This document shows, piece by piece, positions 61,718 through 64,000 of a stretch of DNA of 64,000 nucleotides. Source of the DNA: Oleispirillum sp963678075 (GTDB lineage Bacteria > Pseudomonadota > Alphaproteobacteria > Rhodospirillales > Rhodospirillaceae); the NCBI GenBank assembly GCA_963678075.2, contig CAXXPK010000003.1, forward strand, positions 620,001 to 684,000, given 5' to 3'. Under the pieces are notes generated by a model that was not told where the DNA came from, did no database searches, and saw only the letters and a list, made by a program, of their open reading frames with translations. Made by a program: the position numbers and the translations under genes. How positions within the stretch are numbered: the stretch's first letter is position 1; every line of letters begins with the position of its first letter.

Positions 61718-62563
61718 GGTTCAGGACCCATTAAATTATTGTCAGGCAGATCGGCTGCTGATTCACTCATGGGAGGGAGGACCCCATCCACGAGTGATCT
61801 GTTTTGGTTGTCAGAGAGGCAGTTGGTGAAGACCGAGCCGCATTTCCCGCTATCGCATGGCGTGCTGCGGGTTGATGATCGGCGAGTGATCAGCGGCATC
61901 GTTCATGTGATCCGCAACGGCTTACGGTGGCGAGATGCACCACCTGTCTATGGCCCCCACAAAACCCTCTATAATCGTTTCGTTCGCTGGAGCCGACTTG
62001 GGGTGTTCAGCCGGATCTTCGCGGCCTTGACGGGAGAGGCTGGCCCTCCAGACCGGTTGATGATCGATGCAACCCACCTGAAAGCTCATCGGACCGCCGC
62101 GAGCCTCTATAAAAAGGGGCTCTTCCCCGATGTATCGGACGCACAAAAGGCGGGCTGAACTCCAAGCTTCATGCGGTTTGCGACGGACAAGGAAGGCCCC
62201 TCATCCTGCTGCTCAGCGAGGGGCAAATGAGCGATTACAAAGGCGCGATGCTGTTGCTCGACCTATTTCCCAAGGCCAACGTCCTGATCGCCGACAAGGG
62301 CTATGACGGTGATCCCCTTCGAGAGGCTTTGACACAGCGAGGGATCGCTACATGCATCCCGCCAATGCGTCATCGCAAAACCCAGCACGCTTACGACAAA
62401 ATCCTCTATCGCCAGCGTCATAGGATCGAGAACCTCTTCGCTCGCCTCAAGGATTGGCGGTGTATCCACACCCGATATGACCGATGCGCGGATATCTTCT
62501 TTGCCGCCGTCATCCTCGCGGTACTCCTCCTCTTCTGGATCGAACCTTAATGAGTCCTGAGCC
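61718..62563 (+). mobile_element. IS5-family insertion sequence, copy 2, 846 bp, inverted relative to copy 1
   Basis: Inverted repeats GGTTCAGGACCCATTAAAT and (reversed) GGCTCAGGACTCATTAAGG, identical to copy 1. Left flank is TA but the right flank is TG, so the 2-bp duplication seen for copy 1 is absent, which points to a rearrangement or deletion next to this copy. It truncates the glycosyltransferase gene on its right. The two copies face each other with the rRNA operon between them. Confidence 0.92.
61769..62550 (+). CDS. IS5-family transposase (orfA/orfB, -1 frameshift), copy 2
   Basis: Same architecture as copy 1 with a few substitutions (for example KTEPHFPLSHGVLRVDDRRV against KIEPHFPLSHGVPRVDDRQV, and LFPD for LLPD). 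Catalytic residues MIDATH, ADKGYD and the HRIENLFARLKDW region are present, so both copies may be active. Confidence 0.9.
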
Positions 62564-63188
62564 TGGGCGGGCGCGGCGTCCCAGCAGGCGATGGGTGGCG
62601 GCGACGAAGCGCAATCCCCAAAAGGCGCCGCGCTCGGCCAGGGCCGCCCAGTGCGAAGGCCCGGCGATCGGCGGCACGCCGTTCCAGAACAGGCGGACCA
62701 TGATCTCGGTGTCGAATTCCATGTGCAGGCCGGGCCGTCGTTGGGCCAGCAGGTCGTGGCAGGCGGCCAGGGGATAGACGCGAAAGCCGCACATGCTGTC
62801 GCCGATGCGAAACGACAGGGTTTCCACGAACACCCAAAGATGGGTGACCCAGCGCCCGATCTTGCGGGCGGCGGGAATGCTGGAGTCCATAGATCGGCGC
62901 GCCGCTGACCAGGGCCTGGGGATGCGCCTTGGCCTGCTCCAAAAGGCGCGGCAGCGCGTCGGGGTCGTGTTGACCGTCGGCGTCGATCTGTACCGCGCGG
63001 GTGTACCCGGCGTCGCCGGCGAGCCGGAAGCCGTCGATGACGGCGGCGCCCTTGCCGCCGTTTCGCGGGCGGAGGTGGACGAAGACGCCGCAGTCCGGGT
63101 CGTGCAGGGCGACGACCCGCGCGACGATGGCGGGAAGCGCGTCGGAATGGTCGTGGCTGGGGATCAGGGCGCAGGGCGCGAAGGTCAT
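62564..63188 (-). pseudogene. Family 2 glycosyltransferase (ApeJ-like N-terminal domain), frameshifted, internally deleted and cut by IS
   Basis: ATG 63188 overlaps the dehydratase stop as ATGA. After CALIPSHDHSDALPAIVARV the family's VDDGS nucleotide-sugar motif region (about 20-25 residues) is missing; RNGGKGAAVIDGFRLA, DADGQHDP and AL VSGAPIY follow. One extra G near 62890 shifts the frame; PAARKIGRWVTHLWVFVETLS and MEFDTEIMVRLFWNGVP continue in the other frame until the IS at 62563. In aryl polyene clusters the equivalent gene has a C-terminal acyltransferase domain, absent here. Confidence 0.75.
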
Positions 63189-63346
63189 GGCGTCACCGCG
63201 ATCTGACCGGACGAACAGGCCTGTTCGCCGCGCCGGCATTCGAACCGCAGGCGTCCCTTGGCCGGGTCGCTGGACAGGGTCAGGGTCAGGCGGTCGTTGG
63301 GAAAGATCGCTGCGGCGAATTTGACCTGGGGGAGACGGTCAGACAT
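63185..63346 (-). pseudogene. ApeI-like 3-hydroxyacyl-ACP dehydratase, internally deleted (53 residues left)
   Basis: ATG 63346 overlaps the ligase stop; the frame reads SDRLPQVKFAAAIFPNDRL, then LTLSSDPAKGRLRFECRRG and CSSGQIAVTP, ending by ATGA overlap with the glycosyltransferase. The C-terminal strand pattern fits FabA/ApeI-type hot-dog dehydratases of about 110 residues. The central hot-dog helix with the catalytic His (FPGHPxLPG type) is missing: SDRLP appears joined directly to QVKF. Overlapping stops and starts show one operon. Confidence 0.65.
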
Positions 63347-64000
63347 TGCCGGGCTCCTGGAAGAGGCGGGCGACGGCGGCGGTGGCGCGCTTGCCCATGG
63401 CGCCGGCGGGAATGGCGACGACGAAGCGCCAGCGGCGCGGTCGCGCCATCGGTTCCAGGCGGTCGGCCAGTTGCGCGCGCAGGTATCGCCCGAAGCGAAA
63501 AGCCCCCAGCGCTTCCAACTGGGCGGTCCCCGAGGCGGAGGGCACCACCGCCGCCGCCAGATTGTCGCCGATTTGGGCGACGGCGGCGTCGGCGACCTCG
63601 GGCAGGACGTTCAGCGCCGCCTCGACCTCGGTCAGGTTGACTCGCTTGCCGCCGATCTTGACCAGCCGGTCCATGCGGCCTTTCAGCACGAAGCTGCCGT
63701 CCGCGTCGATCGCGACGGCGTCGTCGCCGCGATGCGGACCATCGACCCAGGGCGACCGCAGTTCCAGTCGCCCGTCCGCGTCGCCGTCGATGGTGATGCC
63801 GGGCAGGGGGCGCCAAGCGGCGTTGCCGGTGCGGCGGGCCATGGCGCCGGTTTCCGTGTTGCCGAAGATTTCCACCGGCGCCGCGCCAAAGATTTTGCCC
63901 GCGTCGCGGGCGGCGGCCTCCGGCAGGGGCGCCCCGGCCGAGAACACCAGGGCGGCGGCGCGGCGTGGCGGCAGGCCGCCCAGACGGGTCAGATGCGCCG
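63339..64000 (-). CDS. AMP-dependent acyl-CoA/ACP synthetase (ApeH-like), 3' part only
   Basis: C-terminal part of an adenylate-forming ligase: FGNTETGAMARRTG (A5 motif), a GDDAVAIDADGSFVLKGRMDRLVKIGGKRVNL stretch (A7-A8, with the hinge Asp/Arg and the GGKR loop) and EVEAALNVLPEVADAAV. The frame is open to the window edge, so the N-terminus lies outside. In aryl polyene clusters such a ligase (ApeH) supplies the starter and is followed by dehydratase and glycosyltransferase genes, the order seen here. No lesion in the visible part. Confidence 0.8.
   Translation of the reverse strand, partial: AHLTRLGGLPPRRAAALVFSAGAPLPEAAARDAGKIFGAAPVEIFGNTETGAMARRTGNAAWRPLPGITIDGDADGRLELRSPWVDGPHRGDDAVAIDADGSFVLKGRMDRLVKIGGKRVNLTEVEAALNVLPEVADAAVAQIGDNLAAAVVPSASGTAQLEALGAFRFGRYLRAQLADRLEPMARPRRWRFVVAIPAGAMGKRATAAVARLFQEPGNV

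Overview
The window is high-GC DNA from an alphaproteobacterium. The gene content (clpS-clpA, TRAP transporter, many GGDEF/EAL proteins, ExbB/ExbD/TonB) and the 16S-tRNA(Ile)-tRNA(Ala)-23S-5S-tRNA(fMet) operon suggest Rhodospirillales, but family and genus are not resolved from sequence alone.

Layout. 1-5.5 kb: a broken D-Ala-D-Ala carboxypeptidase, a lipoprotein, clpS-clpA and a Sel1-repeat protein. 5.5-16 kb: broken signalling and transport genes (two GGDEF-EAL proteins, a GntP permease, a chemoreceptor fused to a glycerate kinase), plus a LOG protein and a BMP-type binding protein. 16-25 kb: a sodium:solute symporter, then a two-component cluster in which one sensor kinase is split and fused to an IS transposase, followed by a REC-HDOD response regulator and a second kinase carrying a 21-base poly-C tract. 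25-31 kb: eroded MerR and metal P-type ATPase, a DMT-type exporter remnant, PsiE-like protein and an intact TRAP transporter. 31-37.5 kb: intact RND efflux pair and YgiQ-type radical SAM protein. 37.5-41 kb: a cobalamin riboswitch followed by eroded FecCD/FecE genes and intact exbB-exbD-tonB. 41-44.3 kb: a TetR gene behind a 50-bp perfect palindrome and an eroded YbhGFSR-like exporter fused to a PepSY gene. 44-50 kb: SLC13 carrier, methylmalonate-semialdehyde dehydrogenase, omega-aminotransferase and a LysR regulator. 50-54.5 kb: PAS-GGDEF protein, LpxR-like lipid A deacylase, fused nudC/guaC remnants and an amino-acid ABC permease. 54.5-62.6 kb: a complete rRNA operon bracketed by two inverted copies of one 846-bp IS5-family element. 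62.6-64 kb: three genes resembling the ligase-dehydratase-glycosyltransferase part of an aryl polyene cluster.

The dominant signal is erosion. About half of the protein genes carry a lesion: single-base frameshifts (several in short C or G runs), in-frame stop codons (four of five compatible with CAA/CAG to TAA/TAG, the fifth with CGA to TGA), and internal deletions that leave both ends of a family recognisable but remove the middle, or that join unrelated neighbours into chimeric frames. Housekeeping and multi-gene transport loci (clpSA, TRAP, RND, mmsA, exbBD-tonB, rRNA) are intact between them. Genome decay in a host-restricted or relaxed-selection lineage would explain this; errors in the assembly would explain the homopolymer shifts and perhaps more. 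Raw reads would separate the two.
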